46,228 nt of DNA from a virus, in IMG/VR virus record IMGVR_UViG_3300042914_001987, positions 1 to 46,228 of that record. One strand, given 5' to 3'. The notes beneath the pieces are model-generated. The model searched no databases. It saw only the letters and a program-made list of their open reading frames with translations, and had not been told where the DNA came from. Every line of letters starts with the position of its first letter. Within the stretch, counting starts at the first letter, position 1. Positions 37,901 to 45,744 of this stretch are shown one piece after another. Position numbers and translations under genes: made by a program.

Positions 37901-37989
37901 CCTACGCCTCCGTCAAGAAGCGTAGGGGCTACTCTGACTCCAGAGTCCTTTGGAAACACGTACGGCTGATCGTAGTTGAAAGTACTCAT
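31921..37989 (-). CDS. Giant internal virion protein (T7 gp16-like position)
   Basis: A 2022-aa protein, far longer than T7 gp16 (1318). The N-terminus is aromatic and Gly-rich (RWAFGYMRTPQRAIIDWWQG); residues about 180-215 are a hydrophobic Ala-rich stretch; about 350-1000 is largely charged coiled coil. The end (EFLTSAHNFHVPTASLASSV, NPAGFFLSRAVKTPWLG, LNTWYSRLMLGDLE) follows the C-terminal pattern of podovirus ejection proteins. I find no lytic transglycosylase signature, which T7 gp16 has at its N-terminus. It is ejected first to span the envelope. Confidence 0.88.
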   Translation of the reverse strand: MSTFNYDQPYVFPKDSGVRVAPTLLDGGVGYSALPDFIATQVDRAYYGATDGGAGRWAFGYMRTPQRAIIDWWQGWDPDVGSKPDPNFNPTQAKTLYETMPLEQRVAVLQRGGQELVDDIINNSVSAEHLDQRMREIEVVTRAQMEIEQYDRESYMLGYASQKVFSGIVNYVTVDPMTTISIVATAGLAAPAAGATAAVAAAPATTLSMGARITALSTQYNRTWKAATYLWDGLDGASSSYSEWKQLNDDGYRVYGKTYEKDENWTDNVAFGSLLGVSFSAGGDAIGRWLRKTDNVNNTGSALENMAANSDEGTLGTTIDYVAQSAYRTSKSRLERSLDTIVGPDDPLRRVLMDDEARAGAMFGSTEDMDGLSEWIEKNKPDAAELNRHVADRLEAAQRTQAQIDEWQDDVADYVLGGGDEKHFFRKKSIDLLRAHMGDEFEKFRFVVDYLEEASGDARLVAQWMARGDKDRVIRAANAISASKRVNLLEDKALSAAVERVRTINEASAADEMTQAVNRLNDNVTQGRFRGAVDILNEMHTEVMERTGRTLGEIDGAINQLNEAFTRLNDEAFEKLDHFKELQISLKKVRDTFVAHRKKAGETRRRLDAAMDPDADNAAVVLDSQRIVDEDPMWHTDVSSAMDELKKALAKFNEAEAAVTGTLDEVKRTRREIVARAGKDALDRTMTEAFGFPLWKVEISAAGIDAVRKAAVKQTRAANRWKVEFVDRFLGENSTDNALMSGSNPLRPVRTERPVMPRASVAEQEAILREEMAKVDPEVAKIQEGAKDLSLDDKIAAAREGVARLRKSVEEAKRFKESGAIKGAKTLKALDALIAKKERAAKRLSNLADRYEAQLTGQVADLNKDLTPASAVTPDMLNAARAAERKAAWTKEAAALDKKLAEKGPGFAYTKGGRTLRNRVRRAASEANGGTTYTARQSELKMINDELEPTKAAREKLKASGATDADPRIKQYDEEIASLEKRANKVKAEIDGIEGRPAMIRRSHELASTTPNVKDVTEVSRMRARIAVAMESGDVEFAEELNRRLYNMYGDVTELPRWTALEDFFVKRERAVLAGEPTEDLVSATMDGRNIRFSVLGAQRADPVIAEGLDEAAAGIRTRPEMSSGKGRSVPTETSRKEAAAMRDAQLMENAMDTDAEARAARAPSVGREMRYENGAVTDPKASGTATSAPAPAGKKDVPKTKAEKAADVRTQILEKLTSKDKSGERLLIMNNIMMSMGRIPALRNLGRALFRLQTSGTKFGQIHNISRQFDMIVTAFNMLDRPEPLVKALGFNNGNLRSLQNFRDQGKLSVARLASIEQRVRRAGQWTAESDLRVQTALDTGVTTGLNPGELEVHAFLRDAYDRVGNRLDVTHPGVRRPNYRPREGNSRAILANQRAAQDSFRDVYADRLRTSGDPLPDELADALGLPRGTAYNVLSAADQAAFDARIVQHANEMAAETVSRLSNSLTQDGIGFRRAAQGSRSTAARTLEDAVANDPRVRRWYIGSPMMEHKLYMEIRAPQIMFDAQLSEAMGTPCTFDEVLAALKQSAVSVTDVVVRKEMESAIDALERKWQFATGRAQYNTKPALDAALRISTGIVRGSAGAFWGMAGLAVELPRAITASKMYGGGMSGMFDALHAIRNSGDLGIYEDISHGVDQYISHAHSSFGSGVGTSVSERFIAPWERFWHVATGQEAVTEGAEAYGRITGSAIAFAEAFGETGMRSGGMQYFSGIARVVADRQAKKFISRSLDNMERLARSLEGAGAVAENTDAARARFRQLAQDAGIPWDVAIQMNHAGLLTPDVVRNLRNGLAGQDRVFNLWTLRERVDDRTMGAMLEFLTSAHNFHVPTASLASSVEAGSAIDKMFYNLTSYSRAFATNVAFRTAANGRLSTIATTYAALMVGENIYQSIREVATGKSDSDRLEQQWNDNPAGFFLSRAVKTPWLGAHHTSAMSLIDSLTGGGGQTIRGNNIFGPILQSGSQFSRMVFSDEKTGERDFKFMQSHTPLLNTWYSRLMLGDLEN

Positions 37990-38002
37990 GGAGTTGAATC
38001 TC

Positions 38003-40726
38003 TTAGTTGAAAAGTGGGGCGAACGTAGGCAGCAACGTTGCGGTCGGTGAATCTATAAGTTGACCTTCTGCCTTGGTCTTGGCGCTGCGCTTAGGTCGAG
38101 TTGCCTCGAAATCATCAGCGGAGACTTTCACAAGACTAGATGGAATGCTGCGCCATTCTCCTGATACCTTGGCCCTAACGGCCACGTATCCCTGCTTCAC
38201 GTCCTGGTCGTACACCGCAATGCGCACATCCTCAATGTGCTCTGGACGGAATACCTCTAGATCCAGACCACCGCCTGGGATTTCCAGTTTTGGCAGGGTG
38301 TTAAGGGCAGCCGCAATGGCCGGAGCCTTGGAAAACAGGTAGTCCTTCCAATCAGCTCCCTCAAGCATATCAGGAGGTGGAAGAGGGGTGGATCCCTGCT
38401 TTCCGCGCACGTTCTGAACAATCTGGAACGATGTGTCCCCGTTGTCCGACTTGACCGGATAGATGGCAAATCCCTGCTGACGCAGCATGTGTGACATGGT
38501 AGCGCCGACGTCCTGACTGCGCGGAGCCGATCCAGCAATGGTTGCCATGTTGAGCAGCATCGCCTGGTCTGCCGGTGGCAGCTTGGCGGTGACATCCTTG
38601 GCCTTGACTCCAGTAAAGTCGAACCAACCAGTGTCAAGACCAGCACCCATGGTCAGGTCCAGCACTGCCTTGGAACGCTGTTCTGCAAGTGCCTTGGCGA
38701 CAGGACCATCCTTATCCGGGGCGGCGTTCTTGGCCTGCAGGTTACGCGCCATCTCTGATCCAAGAGCGGCGGTAGTCTCACCATCAACCTCAGGACCGAG
38801 GGTTTGAAGGTACGACCCCAGACCCCAGGACTGCATGGTGCGTGTATCGCTGATGGCGTTGTTACGGGCAGTGGGGTCCATCGACCGATTCATCACGTTC
38901 CAGTACGCAGTCACCAGCGAGAAGTTGTTGGGATCGTCAAAGGCACCAACGACCTTGGCCTTGAGCTCATCCGGCATCTTGGTATCGGAGTATCCGACCA
39001 TGGCGTCGACGATCATCGGCTCGAGGTCCTCGACCTTGGTCTTGCTGTGGGATCCATCGGCAAGGGCACGTGCAAGCGGGGTGAACTTCCAGTTCTCCTC
39101 GATCTTCATGCTGCGGCGGCGTTCACGGTCGGCTGCGTTTACTTCAATCTCAGCCGCTCTCTGCGCTGCGCTGCTGGCCTTGGTGTCCTCTTCCCACTGG
39201 TTGACAAGTCGGTTGACAGTCGGACCAATCAGGTTGGACACTTCTGGATCCTGAAGCGAGTTCAGGTCGGTTCCGAAGTGGCGTTCAAGGACATCAGTCA
39301 GGAACTCGTCCCTTGTGTTGTACCTGGCTGTCCAGCCCTTGGAGAACTCGTCTCCCTGCTGCTGGGTCAGGTCCACCAGTCCGGTGCGTTCCTGCTGCAC
39401 TCGCGTGCTGATGTTGCCAATGACCTCCTTGGTCATGCGGACTGACTGTGAATCCAGGATTGGATTACCACGTCCGTACAGACCGGCGGCGGCCCTCAGC
39501 TTTCCGAGGTCCGTGCTCTCGGCCGCAACGCGAGCCTTGGCGACCTCGCCATAGGCACGCCTACGGGCGGCATCGGACACGGTGGTGTCGTTGTCGATGG
39601 CCTCGATGGCTGCATCGAAGTTGACAGAGCCCTCAGCCACCCACGCCGAGACCTTGGTCTCCTCGGCCTGTCGGCGGTACTTGTCGTTTCGAGCGGAGAC
39701 CATGTCGCGGACAAGGACCTCAGACTGCTGCTTGATTGCTTCCGAGACCGCCTTTTCTTCCGCTGGAGACATGTACGCCACCAGACCAGCCATGCGCTCG
39801 TCTGAGAGGACCTTCTCCCTGACGGTGTCGAACACGGCCTGTTCAAGGGCACTGTCGGTAGCCGACTCGAACATACCGGCCGCCTTCATCAGGTCGGCCC
39901 GGAGTCCCGTGACGACTGCGGATGCGGCTTCACCAAAGGTCTCCCGCGCCGCGGTGACAAGAGCGGCTTCCTGCCGCTTGTTGTCCAGCTCTGCCTTGCC
40001 CTCCAGGGCTTCCTTCTTGGCGAAGGCATCGGCACGAAGTCCCGTGAAGGTCGCCTTCATACGGGGGTCGGTCTCTTGCTTGGCTCGCAAGGCATAGCTC
40101 AGTGCAATGTCCTCGAGAGCGCCTGGATCGGCTGCCTCGAATGCGTTCTGAATGCGCTCGTCGCCCTCGGCCCTGATGGCAAGGGCGCTGTCGAGGAACG
40201 CCTGGCGCTCCTCCTGCTTGGTCTTGTCGATCTCGGCCTGAAGCTGACGGGCCTCGCTCTCTGCCTGCTCGATGACCTGGGCCCTGGTAGCCTTCATCTC
40301 GGTCGTCTCGCCCTCACGGGCTTCCTTGAGAAGACGTTCCTCGATGGCCTTGGCTTCTTCAGGGTTCTTGGCCTTGGCGATCTCGAGCTTGGCAGCGGCT
40401 GAGAACTCAGCTGCAAGCCGTGCGTTCTCTCGGTCGGTGTCGGCCTCGGCGCGGCGCTTGAGGATGTCCTCGCGCTCCTGCTTGGCCTCGACTGCCTTCT
40501 GATACGTGATCTTGCCCTCGATCTCGGCGGCCTGGTACCGGAAGGCCTGTGTGCCTACCTCGGTAGCCATGCCAAGGATCTTCTGAAGGGCTGCGAACGG
40601 ATCCTCGGGCATTGCCACGGCCGTCTGTGCGACGAACCGTGGCGTCTGGAGATTGATGTCAGCGGAGCCGAATCCGGACGGACTCGGGGCTGCCGGTCCT
40701 CCGGTGGTCCTGTACTCACGTGGCAT
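38003..40726 (-). CDS. Internal virion protein (T7 gp15-like position)
   Basis: A 907-aa protein (T7 gp15 has 747). The N-terminus is short and disordered; residues about 60-330 are Glu/Lys/Ala-rich coiled coil, and 330-907 are mostly helical with many Asp/Glu/Arg. Position between the gp14-like and giant proteins matches the ejection complex that forms the trans-envelope channel. A strong AAGGAGAC precedes the start. Confidence 0.85.
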   Translation of the reverse strand: MPREYRTTGGPAAPSPSGFGSADINLQTPRFVAQTAVAMPEDPFAALQKILGMATEVGTQAFRYQAAEIEGKITYQKAVEAKQEREDILKRRAEADTDRENARLAAEFSAAAKLEIAKAKNPEEAKAIEERLLKEAREGETTEMKATRAQVIEQAESEARQLQAEIDKTKQEERQAFLDSALAIRAEGDERIQNAFEAADPGALEDIALSYALRAKQETDPRMKATFTGLRADAFAKKEALEGKAELDNKRQEAALVTAARETFGEAASAVVTGLRADLMKAAGMFESATDSALEQAVFDTVREKVLSDERMAGLVAYMSPAEEKAVSEAIKQQSEVLVRDMVSARNDKYRRQAEETKVSAWVAEGSVNFDAAIEAIDNDTTVSDAARRRAYGEVAKARVAAESTDLGKLRAAAGLYGRGNPILDSQSVRMTKEVIGNISTRVQQERTGLVDLTQQQGDEFSKGWTARYNTRDEFLTDVLERHFGTDLNSLQDPEVSNLIGPTVNRLVNQWEEDTKASSAAQRAAEIEVNAADRERRRSMKIEENWKFTPLARALADGSHSKTKVEDLEPMIVDAMVGYSDTKMPDELKAKVVGAFDDPNNFSLVTAYWNVMNRSMDPTARNNAISDTRTMQSWGLGSYLQTLGPEVDGETTAALGSEMARNLQAKNAAPDKDGPVAKALAEQRSKAVLDLTMGAGLDTGWFDFTGVKAKDVTAKLPPADQAMLLNMATIAGSAPRSQDVGATMSHMLRQQGFAIYPVKSDNGDTSFQIVQNVRGKQGSTPLPPPDMLEGADWKDYLFSKAPAIAAALNTLPKLEIPGGGLDLEVFRPEHIEDVRIAVYDQDVKQGYVAVRAKVSGEWRSIPSSLVKVSADDFEATRPKRSAKTKAEGQLIDSPTATLLPTFAPLFN

Positions 40727-40735
40727 GTTGTCTCC

Positions 40736-41272
40736 TTAGGTGTTTGGGATACCGTTCAGCGCTGCCTGCTGCTGTGCAAGGTCAAGCGACTGCTGTCCCT
40801 GCATCAGTCCCATGCCCATGCTGAGACCCTGAAGCCCACCCTGGATTCCTGCGAGGAACGGGGAGGACGACTGGGCCACCTGCCACTGAGGCATGGCGCT
40901 GATTGCAAGATTCTGCTGGTTGAGGTTGTTTTCCATGGAGATCTTTGCCGACTCCCGCGCTGCCTGGATGGACAGACTGGAGGCAAGCGCCGAAGTGGAA
41001 CGGCTGGAGGCCGTGCCACGTTCAGCCGCAGATACCGCAAGCGCGCCCTTATAGGCATCGTAGCGGTTCTGGAGCTGTCGTCGCTTCTCGGTCGCAGTGA
41101 TCTCTCCCTGCGCCCTGGATGCAGCCAGGGTCTTCTCGTATGCAAGTTTCTGCTGTGCGTTCTGGTAATCCGCTGCCTTCCTCTGCTGCTTGTTCTGATA
41201 GGCAGAGGAGGCGACGGAAGCTGCCGTGGATACCGCACTGATGGCCACGGCCACTGCCGGTGTGATTGCCAT
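40736..41272 (-). CDS. Internal virion protein (T7 gp14-like)
   Basis: A 178-aa protein with a hydrophobic Ala/Val-rich N-terminal segment (TPAVAVAISAVSTAASVASS), a Gln/Lys-rich helix (YQNKQQRKAADYQNAQQKL) and a Gly/Met/Gln-rich end. This layout is typical of gp14-type proteins, which insert in the outer membrane on ejection. The start forms TAATG with the tube B stop. Confidence 0.85.
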   Translation of the reverse strand: MAITPAVAVAISAVSTAASVASSAYQNKQQRKAADYQNAQQKLAYEKTLAASRAQGEITATEKRRQLQNRYDAYKGALAVSAAERGTASSRSTSALASSLSIQAARESAKISMENNLNQQNLAISAMPQWQVAQSSSPFLAGIQGGLQGLSMGMGLMQGQQSLDLAQQQAALNGIPNT

Positions 41273-43389
41273 TAGGTACTCGCTGCGCTTCTACGCCCGA
41301 CGACGAAGTCCGCCACGAACTCGAGGCCACTGATGTTGACAGGAGCGGGGCTGTCAGATCCGAGATACAGATCGACTCCACCGCTGCTGCCCATGACCTT
41401 GAAGTTCTGGCTGTCCCTGTCCGATAGCGTGTTGAGGTTGGTGATGAATCCGATTGCCCCGAGGCTCTTGCCCGTGTACTTGTAGACGCGGTTGGAGGCG
41501 GGATCGGTACGTGGATCCACGGTGAACGTGAAGTATCCGGTGTTGCGATGGTGCACTGAGCACTGCTTGATCTGCAGGGCACCGACTGCCTGAACGCCGT
41601 TCTGGTCCCTGACGTACTGCTTGGACAGCTGCACGTTCATGTCGAAGCCGTATCCGATGTACACGGCGTGTGCGCTGAGATTGCCGTTCACGACGATGGT
41701 CGTGGTGGCGCCTGGGGTCAGCGAGTAGATGCCATAGCGGACACCTTCCTGATTTCCCCATGCTGGTCCAAGGTATACCTCGTCGGCATCGGGAAGGAAG
41801 TGCGACACGGTGAACGTCGTACGCTTTGTGGTCGAGTTGAACACGCCGCCGGAGGCGACGACAATCGAATCGAAACGGGGACGGTACGACGGGAAGGCAT
41901 CGGAGTGACGGAGCGGAGTGCGTTCAATCCTGAGTCGGTTGGTACCACCGCTGCTGATGCGGCTCAGGGTGTACAGGTAATCGTCGATCACGTGCATGCC
42001 AAGAACGTTGTGGAACTGGGTATGCGTCCAGCGACACCAGGACGACTGCAGCTTTCGGTCGCCTTGCCAGAACATGTAGTTGACGAAGATCTCGGAGGAG
42101 GTCCTCAGGAACAACATGTCATTAGCCGGGGATGCCTTCAGCTCGAGCACGCCGGAGCCGATGTATCCATCGACATGGGCTGCTGCGTCGGTGGCGATCG
42201 ACTGTGCTGCTCCTTCATCCGTGATGTACTCGTAGACCTGCGACCACGGCCCCTTGGGGGCTGCCCAGTAGAGCTGGGATCCAATGATGGCGGGACGAGA
42301 TGACGGAGACGTATAGGCAGTGGAGGGAATAACCGACACGGTGGTCGGACTCATTGCCTCCTGTGCCCTGATCTCGTACTGCTGTCCGCTTTGGGTAAAG
42401 ACCACGATGCTGCGCTGGAACGGAGCCATCCACAGGATCTTAGTCACCTGCGCGGAACTCAGCTTTACGTCGATCGGGTCGGAGTCGACGACTCCAGCGT
42501 ACGAATCGAGCCAGAAGTTGTAGAAGTCTCCGGCGGAGGATCCGACGACATTCTCACCGGCGCTGAACCACAGGCGGTTACGGTGAATGCAGACGTCGGT
42601 GATCTGCTTACCGACGAAGGACGGTCCAGGGTTGGTCTGGCTATCTCCGCTGTAGCGGGGAACCCATGGACAGAACCGTACCTCGAAGGTCGTGGCTCCA
42701 GTCTGTACAAGACGAATTGGAGCTGTTGCGTTGTCGATTGTCGAATCGACCATAGGAGTGATGATACGCCTATACCACGGTTGAACGGTGGTGCTGATCG
42801 ACTCGTACCATCCAGCTGGATGGCCCAGTGCATCGTCTCTAGCGTACCAGTACTGTGAGGTTGCCGAAGGAGGAAGATCAAACTCCTCCCAAGACAACTT
42901 ATTGTGAGCATTACCACTCGAATCAACAGCCGTTCCACCAAACGTATATGAGATCGCTGTGGTGGGGGTCAAGTCAACAGTAACTGACGTGTTGACGATG
43001 ATGGTGGTGTCGTCAACGGTGACGGCTCGGATGTTGGATCCTGCCGTGTTTAGGTATGCCTTCTGGGCTGTCTGTTCGGCTCCCGTGCCCGTATAGGTGA
43101 CGGTGCACGAAGTGCCGTCGATCTTGCGGACATGGATCGGAGTGGTCGCATCCTGATGAAACATAACCACGTACTTTTCCGTGGCACTGCGCTCGATCCA
43201 GTGAACTACGACACCATCGGTAAGGTTGGTGAATGTGGCGACAACCTCTGATCCTGGTCGCTTCTCAATACCTCGACTGAGAAGCAGCGACACATTGTCG
43301 GCTTCCTCAACCTGATTCGGGAAGCGCTGACCATCGGGTTGACGGGAGACTCCGCCGTTGAGATCGGGAATGACAATGCGCTGAAGCAT
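41272..43389 (-). CDS. Tail tubular protein B / nozzle (T7 gp12-like)
   Basis: A 705-aa beta-propeller-type protein. The N-terminus IPDLNGGVSRQPDGQRFPNQ, then EADNVSLLLSRGIEKRPGSE, is the hallmark of podovirus nozzles; FQRSIVVFTQSGQQYEIRAQ and the SSAGDFYNFW segment also fit. Length is near T7 gp12 (794). It forms the hexameric tail tip and follows tube A with a TGATG overlap. Confidence 0.95.
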   Translation of the reverse strand: MLQRIVIPDLNGGVSRQPDGQRFPNQVEEADNVSLLLSRGIEKRPGSEVVATFTNLTDGVVVHWIERSATEKYVVMFHQDATTPIHVRKIDGTSCTVTYTGTGAEQTAQKAYLNTAGSNIRAVTVDDTTIIVNTSVTVDLTPTTAISYTFGGTAVDSSGNAHNKLSWEEFDLPPSATSQYWYARDDALGHPAGWYESISTTVQPWYRRIITPMVDSTIDNATAPIRLVQTGATTFEVRFCPWVPRYSGDSQTNPGPSFVGKQITDVCIHRNRLWFSAGENVVGSSAGDFYNFWLDSYAGVVDSDPIDVKLSSAQVTKILWMAPFQRSIVVFTQSGQQYEIRAQEAMSPTTVSVIPSTAYTSPSSRPAIIGSQLYWAAPKGPWSQVYEYITDEGAAQSIATDAAAHVDGYIGSGVLELKASPANDMLFLRTSSEIFVNYMFWQGDRKLQSSWCRWTHTQFHNVLGMHVIDDYLYTLSRISSGGTNRLRIERTPLRHSDAFPSYRPRFDSIVVASGGVFNSTTKRTTFTVSHFLPDADEVYLGPAWGNQEGVRYGIYSLTPGATTTIVVNGNLSAHAVYIGYGFDMNVQLSKQYVRDQNGVQAVGALQIKQCSVHHRNTGYFTFTVDPRTDPASNRVYKYTGKSLGAIGFITNLNTLSDRDSQNFKVMGSSGGVDLYLGSDSPAPVNISGLEFVADFVVGRRSAAST

Positions 43390-43997
43390 CAGAAGGGTCC
43401 AATGTTCCTACGAGCTCCAATGGTCGGCCAGGAGCTCTTGGTGTTGCTGGTAAACGCCGAGATGTCGCGCGAACGCATGTCTGCGGCGCGGCTCTTGGCA
43501 CGGGACATGAAGGCGATCTCCTGCAGGAGCTTATCCTGCGCGGCCTCGCCTACAGTAGCCATCTGGTACATACGAGCCGCCTGATCGGTGATCTCAAACT
43601 GCTCTGCAGTAGGAAGATCCTCGAAGCCAAGGGCGGTCGTGATTCGAATCTGGATTGGAGTACCTACCGTAAAGATGTCGGTGTTGTTGTCGACGTCGAA
43701 CAGGTAGGTGGGAGTACGGCCGCGCTGGACTAGGTTTCGTCCATAGTCGGTGCTGACCGTGTCGACGACAAGAGTGGTATCAGGAATCCACACCTTTCCA
43801 TCGACATCGGGATACACGGCCTTCTCGACGGTGTTGCAGTTCAGGCCGGTAAGCTGGCACTGGAGTGCGACTTCGTCGAGGGTCTGGACAGCCAGGGTGA
43901 CGTCGTTGGACCCGGTCACCGCGAGGGTGGAGACGGGGTATTCACCGGCTGCACGGAGAATGCGGTTTACTGCATCGAGCTTGCTGAGTGCGCCCAT
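43389..43997 (-). CDS. Tail tubular protein A / adaptor (T7 gp11-like)
   Basis: A 202-aa protein starting KLDAVNRILRAAGEYPVSTL, the typical adaptor opening. The middle (DVTLAVQTLDEVALQCQLTG) and RRAADMRSRDISAF-type end are standard. Twelve copies join the portal to the nozzle. TAAGGAAC precedes the start, and a terminator hairpin lies just before it. Confidence 0.95.
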   Translation of the reverse strand: MGALSKLDAVNRILRAAGEYPVSTLAVTGSNDVTLAVQTLDEVALQCQLTGLNCNTVEKAVYPDVDGKVWIPDTTLVVDTVSTDYGRNLVQRGRTPTYLFDVDNNTDIFTVGTPIQIRITTALGFEDLPTAEQFEITDQAARMYQMATVGEAAQDKLLQEIAFMSRAKSRAADMRSRDISAFTSNTKSSWPTIGARRNIGPF

Positions 43998-44016
43998 GGT
44001 TGTTCCTTATGTAAAA

Positions 44017-44044
44017 GCCCCAAGCACCTTTCGGTGCCTGGGGC
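44017..44044 (-). terminator. Intrinsic terminator before the tail adaptor gene
   Basis: GCCCCAGGCACC pairs with GGTGCTTGGGGC (12 pairs, one wobble) around GAAA, followed by TTTTAC. The tail adaptor start is only about 20 bases on, so partial readthrough is likely and would give more capsid than tail message. Confidence 0.85.
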
Positions 44045-44052
44045 CGGGAGCG

Positions 44053-44070
44053 AAATCCCCGAAGGGACTT
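44053..44070 (-). terminator. UUCG hairpin after the 123-aa gene
   Basis: AAGTCCC pairs with GGGATTT around a UUCG tetraloop and sits just before the stronger hairpin at 44017. The two probably act in series. Confidence 0.6.
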
Positions 44071-44079
44071 ATTTTCGTA

Positions 44080-44451
44080 TTACCCGATGCGCGTGACGGT
44101 GATGTCACGTGCGGTCCACGTTGCGTTGGCCGTAAGCGTCAGGATGCCCGACGCAACAGCCGGAACAAGGACGTTGGCTGCAGCAGTAGCAGAGAGGTTG
44201 GCCGAAGCACCGCTCAGAACCAGGGCGCCAGCCGCGGTCACGTGAACCATGCCAACAGGCTGATTGGCCGTGCCGGTGCCGGAGACGACGAAAGCCGCCG
44301 GATACGTCTCGATCTTTGGAAGCGTGCACACGCCGGATGCGGCAAGCGCCTTGAAGACGTACGTGTTGGCGTCGGCGTAGTCACGGGTCGAGGGACCGTA
44401 GGCCTCGACGGTCGAAGTCGGATTGATGGTTGCGTTGTTGTTGATTGGCAT
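44080..44451 (-). CDS. Capsid-adjacent beta-rich protein, possible decoration protein
   Basis: A 123-aa protein: MPINNNATINPTSTVEAYGP, then Ala/Val/Thr-rich strands (AAFVVSGTGTANQPVGMVHV, LTLTANATWTARDITVTR). There are no helices of note. Placed alone between two terminators right after the capsid gene, it should be strongly expressed, which fits a head decoration protein. No family recognised. Confidence 0.75.
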   Translation of the reverse strand: MPINNNATINPTSTVEAYGPSTRDYADANTYVFKALAASGVCTLPKIETYPAAFVVSGTGTANQPVGMVHVTAAGALVLSGASANLSATAAANVLVPAVASGILTLTANATWTARDITVTRIG

Positions 44452-44474
44452 GTTGTTCTTTTCTTTCTGTCAGA

Positions 44475-44498
44475 GAAGGGGCCCCGAAGGGCCCCTTC
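44475..44498 (-). terminator. Terminator after the major capsid gene
   Basis: GAAGGGGCCC and GGGCCCCTTC form a perfect 10-bp stem with loop UUCG, followed by TCTGACAG. It corresponds in place to the T7 T-phi terminator after gene 10. Confidence 0.85.
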
Positions 44499-44520
44499 AG
44501 TGTTCGTTACTTCTGTTCTA

Positions 44521-45558
44521 TCAGGTGCCGCAGATTTCGTAGGCCGCGTACGGACGGAGAGCGCCTCCACCCATCAGCATCTTCGAGACCATGAAGTCCG
44601 ACTGACGACGAACGTCGCGGAACTTCTCGCTCTGGATGCCCATCATCTGAAGCACGGCGATTGCGCTCTTGTGGAACACGACGCCACCGGTCTTCGAGAA
44701 GTCGCCACGGTACTTGGACGGACCGGTCGTGATGTTGCTGTTCGGGATGTGATTCGAGCAGTACACAGGGACGCCGAGGATGTCGATCGGGAGCTGGTAG
44801 CCCTGGTTGTCCTGGATCTTCGGACCAGCAGCGCCGGTGTCGTTGCGACCCCAGAGGGCGCTACCACCACCGCTGACGTTCTGAATACCGGAGTTCCAGT
44901 ACGGAAGACCGAGCGTGCGGAGACCGTAGTAGAGGTCGACGTTGACGACCGCGCAGCGCTCCGACACGGGAATGTCGTACTTGTCCATCTGACGGCAGAT
45001 GGCGGTGAGGACCTCGATGAACGTACCGGCGGTCTGCTCCGAGCCCCAGTTGGTGTCGTCAAGATCGGCGTTAGCCGCGACCTTGTCCTTACCACCGATG
45101 GGGAAGCTGTTGGTGCCCGAGTCGGCGGTGACGCGCGCTGCGTTGATCAGGAGGGCCGCAATCTTGCGGTCCATCTGGCGTGCAAGCTCGCGGCCCGTCT
45201 CCGAGGCAAGCTCGTTGCGAACGTCGAAGTGCGACATCGCGGTGTCGATGTCATCGACCTCGAAGTGAGCGACCAGCGGACGATCGTCAAGGCTGATCGA
45301 GTACTCCTTGGTCTCGACATCGAGGCCGAGGAGCTCGGTACCGGCCTCATGGTACTCAGAGCCGATCTTCCAGGTTGCGGGGAACTTCATCGTCGTACCG
45401 CTGGAGATCGACTTGTAGTTGACCTTGTCCAGGAACTGGTTGTACTCCTGGAAAGCGGTAAGGACTTCGCCGCCGTAGACGGGAAGCCACATGTCGGACG
45501 GGGTCGGGGTTGCATTGGCCATGTTCTGGCCGAAGCGAATCAGATTGCTATTGGACAT
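44521..45558 (-). CDS. Major capsid protein (T7 gp10-like)
   Basis: A 345-aa HK97-fold coat protein matching T7 gp10A in length (345). The N-terminus is MSNSNLIRFGQNMANATPTP, with GEVLTAFQEYNQFLDKV beginning the arm and spine helix. The segments TMKFPATWKIGSEYHEAGTE and SLDDRPLVAHFEVDDIDTAM are typical. The C-terminus is conserved (AYEICGT). There is no sign of a frameshifted longer form. Terminator and decoration-like gene follow. Confidence 0.95.
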   Translation of the reverse strand: MSNSNLIRFGQNMANATPTPSDMWLPVYGGEVLTAFQEYNQFLDKVNYKSISSGTTMKFPATWKIGSEYHEAGTELLGLDVETKEYSISLDDRPLVAHFEVDDIDTAMSHFDVRNELASETGRELARQMDRKIAALLINAARVTADSGTNSFPIGGKDKVAANADLDDTNWGSEQTAGTFIEVLTAICRQMDKYDIPVSERCAVVNVDLYYGLRTLGLPYWNSGIQNVSGGGSALWGRNDTGAAGPKIQDNQGYQLPIDILGVPVYCSNHIPNSNITTGPSKYRGDFSKTGGVVFHKSAIAVLQMMGIQSEKFRDVRRQSDFMVSKMLMGGGALRPYAAYEICGT

Positions 45559-45614
45559 TGTCTATTTCTCTTGCTAGTTCATTGTGACGGTTACCTCTGC
45601 TTTGATTGTCGTCT

Positions 45615-45731
45615 CTAGGATTGTCCAGCAACACGCTGGGTCCGGACGGTCTCTGCTTTGGAAAGGCCGAGCGGGGGTACGATACCCGCATACTCGTCGA
45701 GCGAGATCTTCGTTAGATCATCGGCCAGCAC
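45615..45731 (-). CDS. Tiny hypothetical protein (38 aa), uncertain
   Basis: A GTG at 45731 gives MLADDLTKISLDEYAGIVPP, then LGLSKAETVRTQRVAGQS. The composition looks protein-like and the frame fills the gap before the capsid gene, but no good ribosome site precedes it. A longer reading overlaps the lipobox gene and is not protein-like. Confidence 0.4.
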   Translation of the reverse strand: MLADDLTKISLDEYAGIVPPLGLSKAETVRTQRVAGQS

Positions 45732-45744
45732 GGCGAACCGTGCG

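Noticed and set aside
44070-44085. TAATACGA on the minus strand, like the start of a T7 promoter
   Set aside because: It is the stop of the 123-aa gene and the following bases (AAATAAG) do not match CTCACTATAG.
43750-45618. 622-codon open frame on the plus strand opposite the capsid region
   Set aside because: It lies antisense to capsid, decoration and adaptor genes, has low-complexity Val/Arg/Asp composition and arises from codon bias of the minus-strand genes. The same holds for long plus-strand frames at 1228-2451, 7714-8640, 19774-20547 and 35453-36313.
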